Assembly: GCF_030116705.1 (NCBI RefSeq)
Contig: NZ_JAOTIK010000001.1
Location: 2,437,001 to 2,501,000, forward strand
From: Streptomyces sp. ML-6
GTDB lineage: Bacteria; Actinomycetota; Actinomycetes; Streptomycetales; Streptomycetaceae
Reading direction: 5' to 3'
Length of the DNA: 64,000 nucleotides
A model generated the notes under the pieces. It saw nothing but the letters and a program-made list of their open reading frames with translations, searched no databases and was not told the DNA's origin. Positions 35,698 through 43,792 of the stretch are shown piece by piece. Numbering within the stretch: the stretch's first letter is position 1; the number at the start of each line of letters is the position of its first letter. The position numbers were made by a program, and so were the translations under genes.

Positions 35698-37956
35698 TCA
35701 TTTTTCCGTCGATCCTCCGCCCGCGCCCCCCGACAGCCGGTAATCCAGCGCCGTACAGCGCCTGCCCGCGGAAACCGTGCGGACCGCCTGGCCGATCGCC
35801 TGCCGGGAGCCGACCAGCACGACCAGCTTCTTCGCCCTGGTCACCGCGGTGTACAGCAGGTTCCGCTGGAGCATCATCCAGGCGCTCTTGGTCACGGGGA
35901 TGACGACCGCCGGGTACTCGCTGCCCTGGGAGCGGTGGATCGTCATCGCGTACGCGTGGGCCAGCTCGTCCAGTTCGTCGAAGTCGTAGCCGATCTCCTC
36001 GTCCTCGTCGGTGAGGACCGTCAGTGTCTGTTCGTCCGGGTCGAGGGCGGTGACGACGCCGACCGTGCCGTTGAAGACGCCGTTCTCCCCCTTGTCGTAG
36101 TTGTTCCTGATCTGGGTGACCTTGTCGCCGACCCGGAAGACCCGGCCGCCGAACCGCTTCTCGGGGAGGCTCGGGCGGCCCGGGGTGATGGCCTGCTGGA
36201 GGAGCCCGTTGAGCGTGCCCGCCCCGGCCGGTCCGCGGTGCATCGGGGCGAGGACCTGGACGTCCCGGCGCGCGTCCAGCCCGAACTTGGCCGGAATGCG
36301 GCGGGCCGCGACGTCCACCGCGAGCACCCCGGCGTCCTCCGTCTCGTCCTCCACGAAGAGGAAGAAGTCCTTGAGGCCCTGGGTGAGGGGCGGGATCCCG
36401 GAGTTGATCCGGTGCGCGTTGGTGACGACGCCGGACTGCTGGGCCTGGCGGAAGATCGTGGTGAGCCGGACGGCGGGTACGGGGCTGCCGGCGGCGAGCA
36501 GATCGCGCAGCACCTCCCCCGCGCCGACCGACGGCAGCTGGTCGACGTCTCCGACGAGCAGCAGATGGGCGCCGGGCGCCACCGCCTTCAGCAGCTTGTT
36601 GGCGAGCAGCAGGTCCAGCATCGACGCCTCGTCGACGACGACCAGATCGGCGTCCAGCGGGCGTTCCCGGTCGTACGCGGCGTCGCCGCCCGGTTTCAGT
36701 TCGAGCAGCCGGTGCACGGTGGACGCCTCGGCGCCGGTCAGCTCGGACAGCCGCTTGGCCGCCCGTCCGGTCGGCGCGGCCAGCACCACCTTGGCCTTCT
36801 TGGCCCGCGCCAGCTCCACGATCGACCGGACGGTGAACGACTTCCCGCAGCCGGGGCCACCGGTCAGCACGGCGACCTTCCGGGTGAGCGCGAGCCGGAC
36901 CGCCGCCTCCTGCTCGGGCGCCAGATCCGCCCCCGTGCGCTTCGCGAGCCAGGCCAGCGCCTTGTCCCAGTCCACGTCCGCGAAGGCCGGCAGCCGCTCG
37001 TCAGGGGTCCGCAGCAGCCGCTGCACCTGGGCGGCGAGGGCGACCTCGGCACGGTGGAAGGGCACCAGGTAGACGGCGGTGACCGGCTCGCCGCCCTCGG
37101 GCGACGGCACCTTCTCCCGTACGACGCCCTCCGGGTCCTCGGCCAGTTCGGCGAGGCACTCGATGACCAGGCCCGTGTCGACCTGGAGGAGCTTCACCCC
37201 GTCCGCGATCAGCCGCTCCTCGGGAAGGAAGCAGTGCCCCTGGTCGGTGGACTGCGACAGCGCGTACTGGAGACCGGCCTTGACCCGCTCCGGGCTGTCG
37301 TGCGGGATGCCGACGGCCTGGGCGATCTTGTCGGCGGTGAGGAAGCCGATGCCCCAGACGTCGGCGGCCAGCCGGTAGGGCTGGTTCTTCACGACGGAGA
37401 TCGACGCGTCCTCGTACTTCTTGTAGATGCGGACGGCGATGGAGGTGGAGACCCCGACCCCCTGGAGGAAGACCATCACTTCCTTGATCGCCTTCTGTTC
37501 CTCCCAGGCGGCGGCGATCATCTTCGTCCGCTTGGGCCCGAGGCCGGGCACCTCGATCAGCCGCTTCGGCTCCTGCTCGATGATGTCGAGGGTGTCGACC
37601 CCGAAGTGCGTGGTGATCCGGTCCGCCATGACCGGGCCGATGCCCTTGATCAGGCCGGAGCCGAGGTAGCGGCGGATGCCCTGGACAGTGGCGGGCAGGA
37701 TCGTCGTGTAGTTCTCGACGGTGAACTGCTTGCCGTACTGCGAGTGCGAGCTCCAGCGGCCTTCCATGCGCAGCGATTCACCGGGCTGCGCACCGAGCAG
37801 CGAACCGACCACGGTGAGCAGGTCGTTGGCACCGCGACCGGTGTCGACGCGCGCGACCGTGTATCCGTTCTCCTCGTTGGCGTACGTGATCCGTTCGAGT
37901 ACGCCTTCCAGAACGGCCATGTTCGGCTTGGGGGGCGTGGCGGACGTGGTGGACAT
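35698..37956 (-). CDS. recD2: RecD2-type SF1B DNA helicase
   Basis: 752 aa from ATG 37956 (MSTTSATPPKPNMAVLEG). An N-terminal OB-like region and tandem helix-hairpin-helix segment (LIEVPGLGPKRTKMI) precede the motor. Helicase motifs: GGPGCGKSFTVRSI (I), LVVVDEASMLD (II), LVGDVDQLPSVGAGEVL (III), AMTIHRSQGSEYPAVV (V) and NLLYTAVTRAKK (VI). RecD2 is a 5'-3' helicase involved in DNA repair and replication in bacteria that lack RecBCD. It is a single gene divergent from the toxin-antitoxin pair. A decayed fragment of a second copy lies near 50.8 kb. Confidence 0.95.
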   Translation of the reverse strand: MSTTSATPPKPNMAVLEGVLERITYANEENGYTVARVDTGRGANDLLTVVGSLLGAQPGESLRMEGRWSSHSQYGKQFTVENYTTILPATVQGIRRYLGSGLIKGIGPVMADRITTHFGVDTLDIIEQEPKRLIEVPGLGPKRTKMIAAAWEEQKAIKEVMVFLQGVGVSTSIAVRIYKKYEDASISVVKNQPYRLAADVWGIGFLTADKIAQAVGIPHDSPERVKAGLQYALSQSTDQGHCFLPEERLIADGVKLLQVDTGLVIECLAELAEDPEGVVREKVPSPEGGEPVTAVYLVPFHRAEVALAAQVQRLLRTPDERLPAFADVDWDKALAWLAKRTGADLAPEQEAAVRLALTRKVAVLTGGPGCGKSFTVRSIVELARAKKAKVVLAAPTGRAAKRLSELTGAEASTVHRLLELKPGGDAAYDRERPLDADLVVVDEASMLDLLLANKLLKAVAPGAHLLLVGDVDQLPSVGAGEVLRDLLAAGSPVPAVRLTTIFRQAQQSGVVTNAHRINSGIPPLTQGLKDFFLFVEDETEDAGVLAVDVAARRIPAKFGLDARRDVQVLAPMHRGPAGAGTLNGLLQQAITPGRPSLPEKRFGGRVFRVGDKVTQIRNNYDKGENGVFNGTVGVVTALDPDEQTLTVLTDEDEEIGYDFDELDELAHAYAMTIHRSQGSEYPAVVIPVTKSAWMMLQRNLLYTAVTRAKKLVVLVGSRQAIGQAVRTVSAGRRCTALDYRLSGGAGGGSTEK

Positions 37957-38024
37957 GGGTGCGACGGTACCGGGCGGAACCGACAGCGGGTGGGCCACGC
38001 CGGAAGCTGACATGCACCGAGCCC

Positions 38025-38054
38025 ACGACACCCCGTAACACTCGGTGTTATCGT
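38025..38054 (+). promoter_or_regulatory. Toxin-antitoxin promoter with embedded autoregulatory operator
   Basis: A perfect 15-bp palindrome TAACACTCGGTGTTA (38036-38050) lies between a -35-like ACGACA (38025-38030) and a -10-like TATCGT (38049-38054), an 18-bp spacer. Only 6 bases separate the -10 from ATG 38061, so the mRNA is probably leaderless. A dimeric RHH antitoxin bound here would block RNA polymerase. Confidence 0.65.
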
Positions 38055-38060
38055 GACCGT

Positions 38061-38360
38061 ATGGCTACCGAGCGCTTTTCGATCAGCATGCCGTCCGAGG
38101 TTCGCGACCGGATCAGAGAGCACGCCGCAGACGCCGGACTCGATGTTTCCACATTCCTCACGATCGCCGCACAAGCCCAGATGGACCAGCAGGACCGTGT
38201 CCGGAGGATTTTCAGGCCGTTCGAGGAGGCGCGCGCGGAGGCCGAGGAGAATGCCGGCACCGGCACCTGGGCCGGTGACGAGATCGAGTTGACCGGGGAT
38301 GAACGGGCGGAGGTTGCCGCGATCCTCGGCCGCCCTTCCCGCGACGAGGCCGCCTCGTGA
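38061..38360 (+). CDS. vapB: Ribbon-helix-helix antitoxin
   Basis: 99 aa from ATG 38061. The N-terminal ERFSISMPSEVRDRIREHA is the beta strand and first helix of an Arc/MetJ-type DNA-binding fold; helices continue through GLDVSTFLTIAAQAQM. The C-terminal half is acidic (EEARAEAEENAGTG, DEIELTGDERAE) and should wrap the toxin. It overlaps the toxin gene by 4 bp (GTGA) and is preceded by a palindromic operator inside its own promoter, so it is expected to autoregulate. Confidence 0.87.
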   Translation: MATERFSISMPSEVRDRIREHAADAGLDVSTFLTIAAQAQMDQQDRVRRIFRPFEEARAEAEENAGTGTWAGDEIELTGDERAEVAAILGRPSRDEAAS

Positions 38361-38827
38361 ACGTAGTCGTCTACGACACCGGCATGTTGATGGCGCTGGT
38401 GAGCCAGAACCGTCGGGCACACGTCCTGCACAAGGGTTTCGTCGCAGCCGGCGGACACCGACCGATCATCCCTGGTCCCGCCCTCTCGCAGGCCTGGCGG
38501 ACAAGCCCGAAGACCGCCTACGAGTGGAAGCGAATCCTCGCCGACGTGGTCGTGTACCCAGGAACCAGGGCCCGCTTCCCCGTGGACCAGGTGCCCAATT
38601 GCCTTCCCTGTGCGGGGGGCATGACCATCGAGAACTGGAAAACGATCGGCGACATGATCGGCACGGCCGCGCTACCGCCCAAGAAACGTCCCGACCCGGT
38701 GGATGCGCTGGCCGTCTTCGTCGCAGCCGCCCACGGCGGAGGCGCCGTGCTGACCTCCGACACCGACGACATCAAGGCGTACGCCGCCACACTGCCCGGA
38801 GCCGATGTCTCGGCCGTGGCCATCTGA
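38357..38827 (+). CDS. vapC: PIN-domain toxin (VapC-like)
   Basis: 156 aa from GTG 38357. The PIN fold is suggested by VVVYDTGMLMALVSQN (Asp7), DPVDALAVFVAAAHGG (Asp116) and VLTSDTDDIKAYAA (Asp135/137/138), which provide the acidic metal site of this RNase fold. It is somewhat longer than most VapC toxins (about 130 aa), with extra sequence around NCLPCAGGM. It would cleave tRNA or other RNA when freed from its antitoxin. It is co-translated with the RHH gene. Confidence 0.85.
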   Translation: MNVVVYDTGMLMALVSQNRRAHVLHKGFVAAGGHRPIIPGPALSQAWRTSPKTAYEWKRILADVVVYPGTRARFPVDQVPNCLPCAGGMTIENWKTIGDMIGTAALPPKKRPDPVDALAVFVAAAHGGGAVLTSDTDDIKAYAATLPGADVSAVAI

Positions 38828-39011
38828 CGGGCGAGTCCACCTGGCCGTAACGGTGCCCGTGGCTGCAACGGCCCGTGCCGGGAACGGTCGGCCGACCACT
38901 GCCGTGATCGAGCGTCGGCGCTTCGGGGTGAGGCGCCGCCCGGGAAATCCGTCGGGCGCTGAGCGGGTGCCGCGCCTGGCCGGGGCCGCGTCACCTCGGC
39001 ACGTTCGGTGC

Positions 39012-39665
39012 CTACTCGTCGAGTACGTGCGCCATCGCCAGGGCGATGCGGTCGATCCAGTTGATCGCATCCGTGACGTCGGGCTCGGTGATGGGGCGCC
39101 GTTGCTTGAGGTCTCCGGCCACCAGATCCGCGTCGTGCGCGATCTTGTTGCGGCGGGTGGTGATGCTCATGAACTGCGCCTTCAGCGTCTTGTCCGTGTA
39201 CGCGGTGCGACCCCCCTGCCAGGTGTTGATCTGCGCGGCTGCGCCCTGCCAGACGTTCTTCTCGGTGACGAGCCTCAGTACGTCGGAGATGGCGCGCGGA
39301 TTCTGGAGTGAGGCGTTGCCCCACCTCTCCTTGACATGCTCGACGACCACCTCGGCCAGCGTGACATCACCACGCTGCACGGCCTCGACCCGGTGCAGAG
39401 GGATCTCGTAGTTGCGAAGCTGGAGCGGCATCTCGGGGCTGTCCTTGGCCGCCAGTTCGGCGACGCGGCGGAAGAGCTCCTCATGGAACCAGTGGTCGAT
39501 GGCCGCCACGGCCTGCACCCAGGCGGCACGGTAGAAGTCGTCGACATCGACCGTCCCCGGCTGGAACGGAGCCAGATACCGCCCCGCGTCGACCATCTTG
39601 CGGGCGTAGGCGAGGTTCGTGGTGAACGCCTCGAACTGGCTGGTCTGCGGCCTGGGAATGGCCAT
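39012..39665 (-). CDS. HEPN-domain protein (RiboL-PSP-HEPN-like), putative RNase
   Basis: 217 aa from ATG 39665. It is largely helical and has the HEPN catalytic signature R-x4-H as RNKIAH (Arg172 to His177) inside TTRRNKIAHDADL. Upstream is AAWVQAVAAIDHWFHEELFRR, a typical first HEPN helix pair. HEPN proteins are metal-independent RNases found in toxin-antitoxin, abortive infection and CRISPR systems. Here it is a single gene between the VapBC-like pair and the XRE locus, with no nucleotidyltransferase (MNT) or other partner beside it. A defence role is inferred from context. Confidence 0.8.
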   Translation of the reverse strand: MAIPRPQTSQFEAFTTNLAYARKMVDAGRYLAPFQPGTVDVDDFYRAAWVQAVAAIDHWFHEELFRRVAELAAKDSPEMPLQLRNYEIPLHRVEAVQRGDVTLAEVVVEHVKERWGNASLQNPRAISDVLRLVTEKNVWQGAAAQINTWQGGRTAYTDKTLKAQFMSITTRRNKIAHDADLVAGDLKQRRPITEPDVTDAINWIDRIALAMAHVLDE

Positions 39666-39752
39666 CGTTGAGCCCCCGTACTGTCACATGTTCTCTGAGC
39701 TGCATGAACAGGTTTGGTGACAGCCCGGGAGCCCGTCAAGCGGCTTGTGGAC

Positions 39753-40106
39753 TCATCGGATGTCGATGTCCGGTTCTCGATGCCTGAGCCCGTCGGTGTC
39801 CGGAACGGACCCACTCGCGTTCAGTCGCGAACCCCGGCTCTCGGCGACTGCCTTGACCTCCCGCAGCGACTCGCTCAACCGGCTGGCCAGGAAGTGGAGC
39901 TCCGGCCCCGTGACGCTCTGGTCCGCCAGCAGTTCGGCGGCGTGGCCGAGCAGATCGTCCGCCATGCCGAGTTGGACGCTCTCGATGCCGTCGGCCATCC
40001 GTGACACGTAGCCGGTACCGTCCCCCAGGACGTAACTCGGCTTGCCCTCCGCCCCCGTCCAGGGCAGCAGCCTGAACGTGTGGTGCTGGGGCCGCTCCGC
40101 GTTCAC
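39753..40106 (-). CDS. Conserved streptomycete hypothetical protein, 117 aa
   Basis: GTG 40106 is set by GGAGG 7 bases upstream and by a 4-bp overlap with the preceding gene. The product begins NAERPQHHTFRLLPWTGAEG and has a central segment SYVLGDGTGYVSRMADGIES and a helical part LADQSVTGPELHFLASRL. Similar small proteins sit next to XRE/DUF5753 regulators in streptomycetes. No function is known to me. It is divergent from the XRE gene at 40525. Confidence 0.7.
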   Translation of the reverse strand: MNAERPQHHTFRLLPWTGAEGKPSYVLGDGTGYVSRMADGIESVQLGMADDLLGHAAELLADQSVTGPELHFLASRLSESLREVKAVAESRGSRLNASGSVPDTDGLRHREPDIDIR

Positions 40107-40387
40107 GCGGCAACCTCCGCTCCGAAGGCGGGCCGGGGACCGATGTCCACACCGTGCACGGCGAGCCACAGCGTGCGCCGCCGACGTCGGGCCTCGGCCA
40201 TCTGCCGCTCGTGCGCCACGAGATACGGACGGACCAGTGGGCTGTCCTCGCCGCGCGGCGGACGCTCACCGGTACGGCGGGCGGTAGGACCGGCCGCGTA
40301 CACGCAGGAGCAGGGATGGACGGTGGCGGGGCCTGGGCACACCAGCCGCCTCAGCGACTCGGTGACCCGGCGGACGAGATTCTTCAT
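40103..40387 (-). CDS. Small basic protein, 94 aa, unknown function
   Basis: ATG 40387 with GGGAG about 10 bases upstream. The sequence starts MKNLVRRVTESLRRLVCPG, an amphipathic basic helix, and ends with a basic region ERQMAEARRRRRTLWLAVHG. It overlaps the 117-aa gene by 4 bp, so the two are co-translated. It is divergent from the XRE regulator and probably shares its promoter region. I do not recognise a family. Confidence 0.6.
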   Translation of the reverse strand: MKNLVRRVTESLRRLVCPGPATVHPCSCVYAAGPTARRTGERPPRGEDSPLVRPYLVAHERQMAEARRRRRTLWLAVHGVDIGPRPAFGAEVAA

Positions 40388-40524
40388 GTCGGTGTGCTCT
40401 CCCTCTGAATACCCACGAACGGATGCGCTCTGTGCCGAACTCATCACAGAGTGGGGTCGGGCGTGGCTACGCTCCAGGGGGTCGGGGATGACAGCGCGTC
40501 CGTCAAGACGGGGAGTTGAAGCGC

Positions 40525-41364
40525 ATGGGGACGAAGCGAAGGCCTCGTACACCTCGGGAGAAGTACGGCGAGGAGCTGAAGTTACGGCGTATCGCGGCGG
40601 GGCTGACGCAGGAGGCGCTGGGCGAGGTGGTGGTCTGCTCGCCCACGCTGATCAGTCATTACGAGGCGGGACGGCGACTACCTAACCCGGAGGATGCGCA
40701 GCGGATCGACCGGGCGCTGGGGACCGACGGGTTCTTCGCCCGGTGGCTGGAGGACCTGGACTCGAAGTTCGCCCAGCACTTCGCGCCCGTGGCGGAGTTG
40801 GAGCGACAGGCCACCGAAGTGCGCCTGTACGGGTTGTCGCTGATCCCCGGGCTGCTCCAGACCGGCCCGTACGCCCGCGCCGTCTTCGAGGCGTTCAGCA
40901 CCAACTATCAGCCGGACGAGCTTGACACGTTCGTCGTCAACCGCCTGGAGCGTGGCCGGATGCTCGCGGAGTCGGCGCGTCCGGTCGTCTGGGCGCTGCT
41001 CGACGAAGCGTCCCTCCGACGGCGCGTCGGTGGCCCGCAGGTCATGGCGGAACAGTTGCGCAAGATCGCCGACATGGCCGCCTCCGGGCGCCTGCGTCTG
41101 CACGTACTGCCCTTCGCCGTGGGGGCCCACGCGCTCATGGAGAGCGCGCTCTATGTGCTCGAATTCGCGGACGGCCCTCCTCTCGCGTACGTAGAGGGCC
41201 TTCAGACCGGAAATCTGATGGATGATCCGGCGTTGGTGGCCGCCTGCCAGGCGTCCTACACTCTCGCCCTGAGTGACGCGGCGTCCCAACGGGCTTCGAT
41301 CGATCTCATTCGGGCCATCGCAGAGGAGCACGAGAATGCACAGCAGCAACCGCCCCTACGCTGA
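40525..41364 (+). CDS. XRE-family regulator with DUF5753
   Basis: 279 aa from ATG 40525, GGGAG upstream. The N-terminal HTH_31/XRE domain (residues 10-70) reads YGEELKLRRIAAGLTQEALG and SPTLISHYEAGRRLP. The rest is the DUF5753 domain: LYGLSLIPGLLQTGPYARAVF, then VVWALLDEASLRRRVGG and LRLHVLPFAVGAHALMES. Such regulators are numerous in Streptomyces, nearly always paired with a DUF397 gene, and several control development or antibiotic production (BldB/WhiJ-like systems). The DUF397 gene overlaps its 3' end. Confidence 0.93.
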   Translation: MGTKRRPRTPREKYGEELKLRRIAAGLTQEALGEVVVCSPTLISHYEAGRRLPNPEDAQRIDRALGTDGFFARWLEDLDSKFAQHFAPVAELERQATEVRLYGLSLIPGLLQTGPYARAVFEAFSTNYQPDELDTFVVNRLERGRMLAESARPVVWALLDEASLRRRVGGPQVMAEQLRKIADMAASGRLRLHVLPFAVGAHALMESALYVLEFADGPPLAYVEGLQTGNLMDDPALVAACQASYTLALSDAASQRASIDLIRAIAEEHENAQQQPPLR

Positions 41365-41560
41365 CTCCCAGTCCCTGACCGGGTGGTTCAAGTCCAGTTA
41401 CAGCGGAGGCTCCAACGGGGACTGCCTCGAAGCCGCCCGCGGCTACGCCTCCGTCCCCGTCCGTGACAGCAAGGCTGCCGACGGGCCCGCCGTCGTTTTC
41501 TCCGCCGACGGCTGGGCATCGTTCGTCGGCGCGGTCAAGAGCGGCCGCTTCGACGCCTGA
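41336..41560 (+). CDS. DUF397 protein, partner of the XRE regulator
   Basis: 74 aa from ATG 41336, overlapping the regulator gene by 29 bp in another frame. It has the DUF397 hallmarks WFKSSYSGGSNGDCLEAA, VPVRDSKAADGPAVVFS and WASFVGAVKSG. In WhiJ-type systems the small protein binds and antagonises the cognate XRE regulator, as in toxin-antitoxin pairs, so that is its likely role. Confidence 0.93.
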   Translation: MHSSNRPYADSQSLTGWFKSSYSGGSNGDCLEAARGYASVPVRDSKAADGPAVVFSADGWASFVGAVKSGRFDA

Positions 41561-41617
41561 GCGACATCACATCCCGGCGAACCCGCGCTCACCACAGCCA
41601 GGTTCGCCGGGGCACCG

Positions 41618-42376
41618 TCACGCGCGGGACAGAAACGCCTCTCGCAGTTCCTGGTGCCGGAGGAGCCCGAGGATCTCCTCCTCGCCGCTGAACAGCAGAT
41701 CCGCGGCCGGATGGCCGGACTGGTGGAACATCCCGGCGAGAACGTCCGCGAGCGGGCGGTCCCAGGCCACCCGGACGACTTTCGCAGCCCTGTCGTGCTG
41801 CCCCCGGTCCGTGGCGATGCGCCACAACTCGATCGACTGCTTGGCGGTCTCGTAAGCCGTTCGCCGCCCATCGACGAGGACACCGCGTGAGTTGAGTCCG
41901 AACACGTCTATGCACGCCTCGCCTTGGGGCGTCAGGCCCTTGTACGTGCACAGCGGCAGCACCAGCCGCAGGTGGTCCAGGGGGTCTTCGAGTGTGGGGT
42001 CGACAAGGAGCGGGCTGCCGTCCTCCTCGGACCGGGGAAAGGCATTCCTCTTCTGGTTGCTGTTGCAGTACGCACAGGCCAGTAAGTGGTTGAGCCACTC
42101 GAAGGTACGCGTCGGAGCGAGGCTCTTCGGCTCGAAGTGGTCGATGTCCGTGCCCTGGCTGTCCCCGCAGTACATGCAGCGCGGATGGCCTGGCGCCATG
42201 TCGGCGAGGGTGGCCAGCAGGCCGTCGCGTACATGCCTGCGGACCGTGGTGTGGGACCACAGCTCGGCCGCCTTGGCCTTGCGGCCGCTCTCAGCCGTCT
42301 TCTCGATCTGCCGGGTGTACGTCCTGAGGTGTGCCGTTGTATCCGGTGGCAGATCGGCACGTTCCAGCCGGATCAC
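41618..42376 (-). CDS. ptuB: Septu HNH nuclease PtuB
   Basis: 252 aa from ATG 42376, overlapping the ptuA stop (ATGA). The HNH nuclease has two zinc knuckles and the catalytic centre: CMYCG (Cys67/Cys70), TDIDHFEPKS (Asp79-His80) and LACAYCNSNQKRN (Cys101/Cys104, Asn105). This arrangement is that of PtuB, the DNA-cleaving partner of the PtuA ATPase in the anti-phage Septu system. The C-terminal part is helical. It is the last gene of the hsdR-S-M-ptuA-ptuB array. Confidence 0.85.
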   Translation of the reverse strand: MIRLERADLPPDTTAHLRTYTRQIEKTAESGRKAKAAELWSHTTVRRHVRDGLLATLADMAPGHPRCMYCGDSQGTDIDHFEPKSLAPTRTFEWLNHLLACAYCNSNQKRNAFPRSEEDGSPLLVDPTLEDPLDHLRLVLPLCTYKGLTPQGEACIDVFGLNSRGVLVDGRRTAYETAKQSIELWRIATDRGQHDRAAKVVRVAWDRPLADVLAGMFHQSGHPAADLLFSGEEEILGLLRHQELREAFLSRA

Positions 42377-43758
42377 TCCGTCTCGCCGCCTTCTCCGTCC
42401 TCGATCTCTCCGGCGATGCGGTGGAGTTGGACGGACATCTCCTGGACACGCGTCGCCGGGGAGCTGCTGAGCAGGTGCTTGAGCTCCTGGTACCGCTCGA
42501 CCGTGTGCGGTGACGTGTCTCCCTCGTACACCTTGGACTCCAGCGCGACGAATTCGGCGCGGGCGTGCTCGGCCCGCTCGGAGTACGGGGTGTCGAGGCC
42601 GAAGAGATCGGACAGGACCGCGTCATCACCACTGCCGTAGACGACCCGCTCGTACAGCTCCTCCGGTACGACCTCGGGCGCGGCGTCCTCGTCCGCACCC
42701 GGCAGCCGGATCAGACCGCCCGGATCGGCGGCCTGGCAGATGTACGGGCTGTGGGTCGTGACGATGAACTGGATGTTCGGAAAGTGTGTGGTCAGCCAGG
42801 GGCCGATGCGGCGCTGCCAGGAGACATGGAGGTGCGCATCGATCTCATCGATGATCACCACCCCTGGCGCCCTGCCCAGGTCAACCGGAAAGTCACCGAA
42901 CGTGTCGTGCATCTGCTTGAGGATGTCCACGACGAGGGCCGCGACCGCGCGGAACCCGTCACTCATCTGCCTCAGTGGGTACCGACGGCCATTCCGCTCG
43001 ACCCACAGACCCTCGGAGTCCACATCCGCGATCCGGTATCCGTCCGGCAAGAGGCCGTCCTGCAAAATGTTCAGCGCCGCCCATTTGAGCTCAGCAGCGC
43101 CCTCGTGCCCTTCAAACGCCCGCAAGTGCTGTGCGGTCAGCCAGGCAACCCCTTCGGTGAGGGCAACCTCTGTGTGAAAAAGGCTCGCTTGTCTGGCTAC
43201 CGGCCCGGAGGCAAGCATGAGCCTCTGAACGTCGGCAGACCCGCCCGACAACCGCCGGAACGGCCCGTACCCCGCGCAGAACCATCCCTCCGGGTTGTCC
43301 GCCCATGGGCCGTTCCGGGCGGCCGGGTTGTCCTGCGTCTCGGGATACTTGATCTCTGCGAGAGCCGGCTTCCCACGTCTACGTCCGAGTGACCGTCTGT
43401 CGAATGACCTCGTGTCCGGGCTGACCCACCGGAGGCCCGCCCGGAAGGCATCGCTCATCACCTCCGGCGTGCCAAAACCGTCGAAGTGGGGGTCCCTGAC
43501 GATGGCGACCTCCGCACGGCCCTCAAATGCGTCCCACGTGACCCAGTCCTCGAAGTCCTGAACCAGCCCCAGGGCGGGCACCGGCCCGCTCAGGGCGAGG
43601 GCCAGGGCGCGGAGCAGCGTCGTCTTGCCTGCCCCGTTGCGCCCCGCGAGCACCGTCCAGCCGGCGTGCGAGCCGTCCGGCCGGCTCAGCACCAGGTCCA
43701 CGGTGCGCGGGCCCTGGAACGGCCCGATGTTCTCGATGGCCACGCGGGAGACGTACAT
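42373..43758 (-). CDS. ptuA: Septu ATPase PtuA
   Basis: 461 aa from ATG 43758, 34 bp after hsdM. It is an OLD/ABC-like AAA ATPase: an N-terminal VAIENIGPFQG, Walker A GRNGAGKTTLLRAL (residues 39-50), signature-like QMSDGFRAVAALVVDI, Walker B VVIIDEIDAHLHVSWQRRI and switch FIVTTHSPYICQA. The C-terminal 100 residues, with helices around EHARAEFVALESKVYEG, resemble the region that docks the HNH partner. In Septu, PtuA oligomers hold PtuB and release nuclease activity when nucleotides fall during phage infection. Its overlap with ptuB supports the pairing. Confidence 0.85.
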   Translation of the reverse strand: MYVSRVAIENIGPFQGPRTVDLVLSRPDGSHAGWTVLAGRNGAGKTTLLRALALALSGPVPALGLVQDFEDWVTWDAFEGRAEVAIVRDPHFDGFGTPEVMSDAFRAGLRWVSPDTRSFDRRSLGRRRGKPALAEIKYPETQDNPAARNGPWADNPEGWFCAGYGPFRRLSGGSADVQRLMLASGPVARQASLFHTEVALTEGVAWLTAQHLRAFEGHEGAAELKWAALNILQDGLLPDGYRIADVDSEGLWVERNGRRYPLRQMSDGFRAVAALVVDILKQMHDTFGDFPVDLGRAPGVVIIDEIDAHLHVSWQRRIGPWLTTHFPNIQFIVTTHSPYICQAADPGGLIRLPGADEDAAPEVVPEELYERVVYGSGDDAVLSDLFGLDTPYSERAEHARAEFVALESKVYEGDTSPHTVERYQELKHLLSSSPATRVQEMSVQLHRIAGEIEDGEGGETE

Positions 43759-43792
43759 GGGGGCGGGTTCCGTCCGATGTGAGAGGTGCGGG

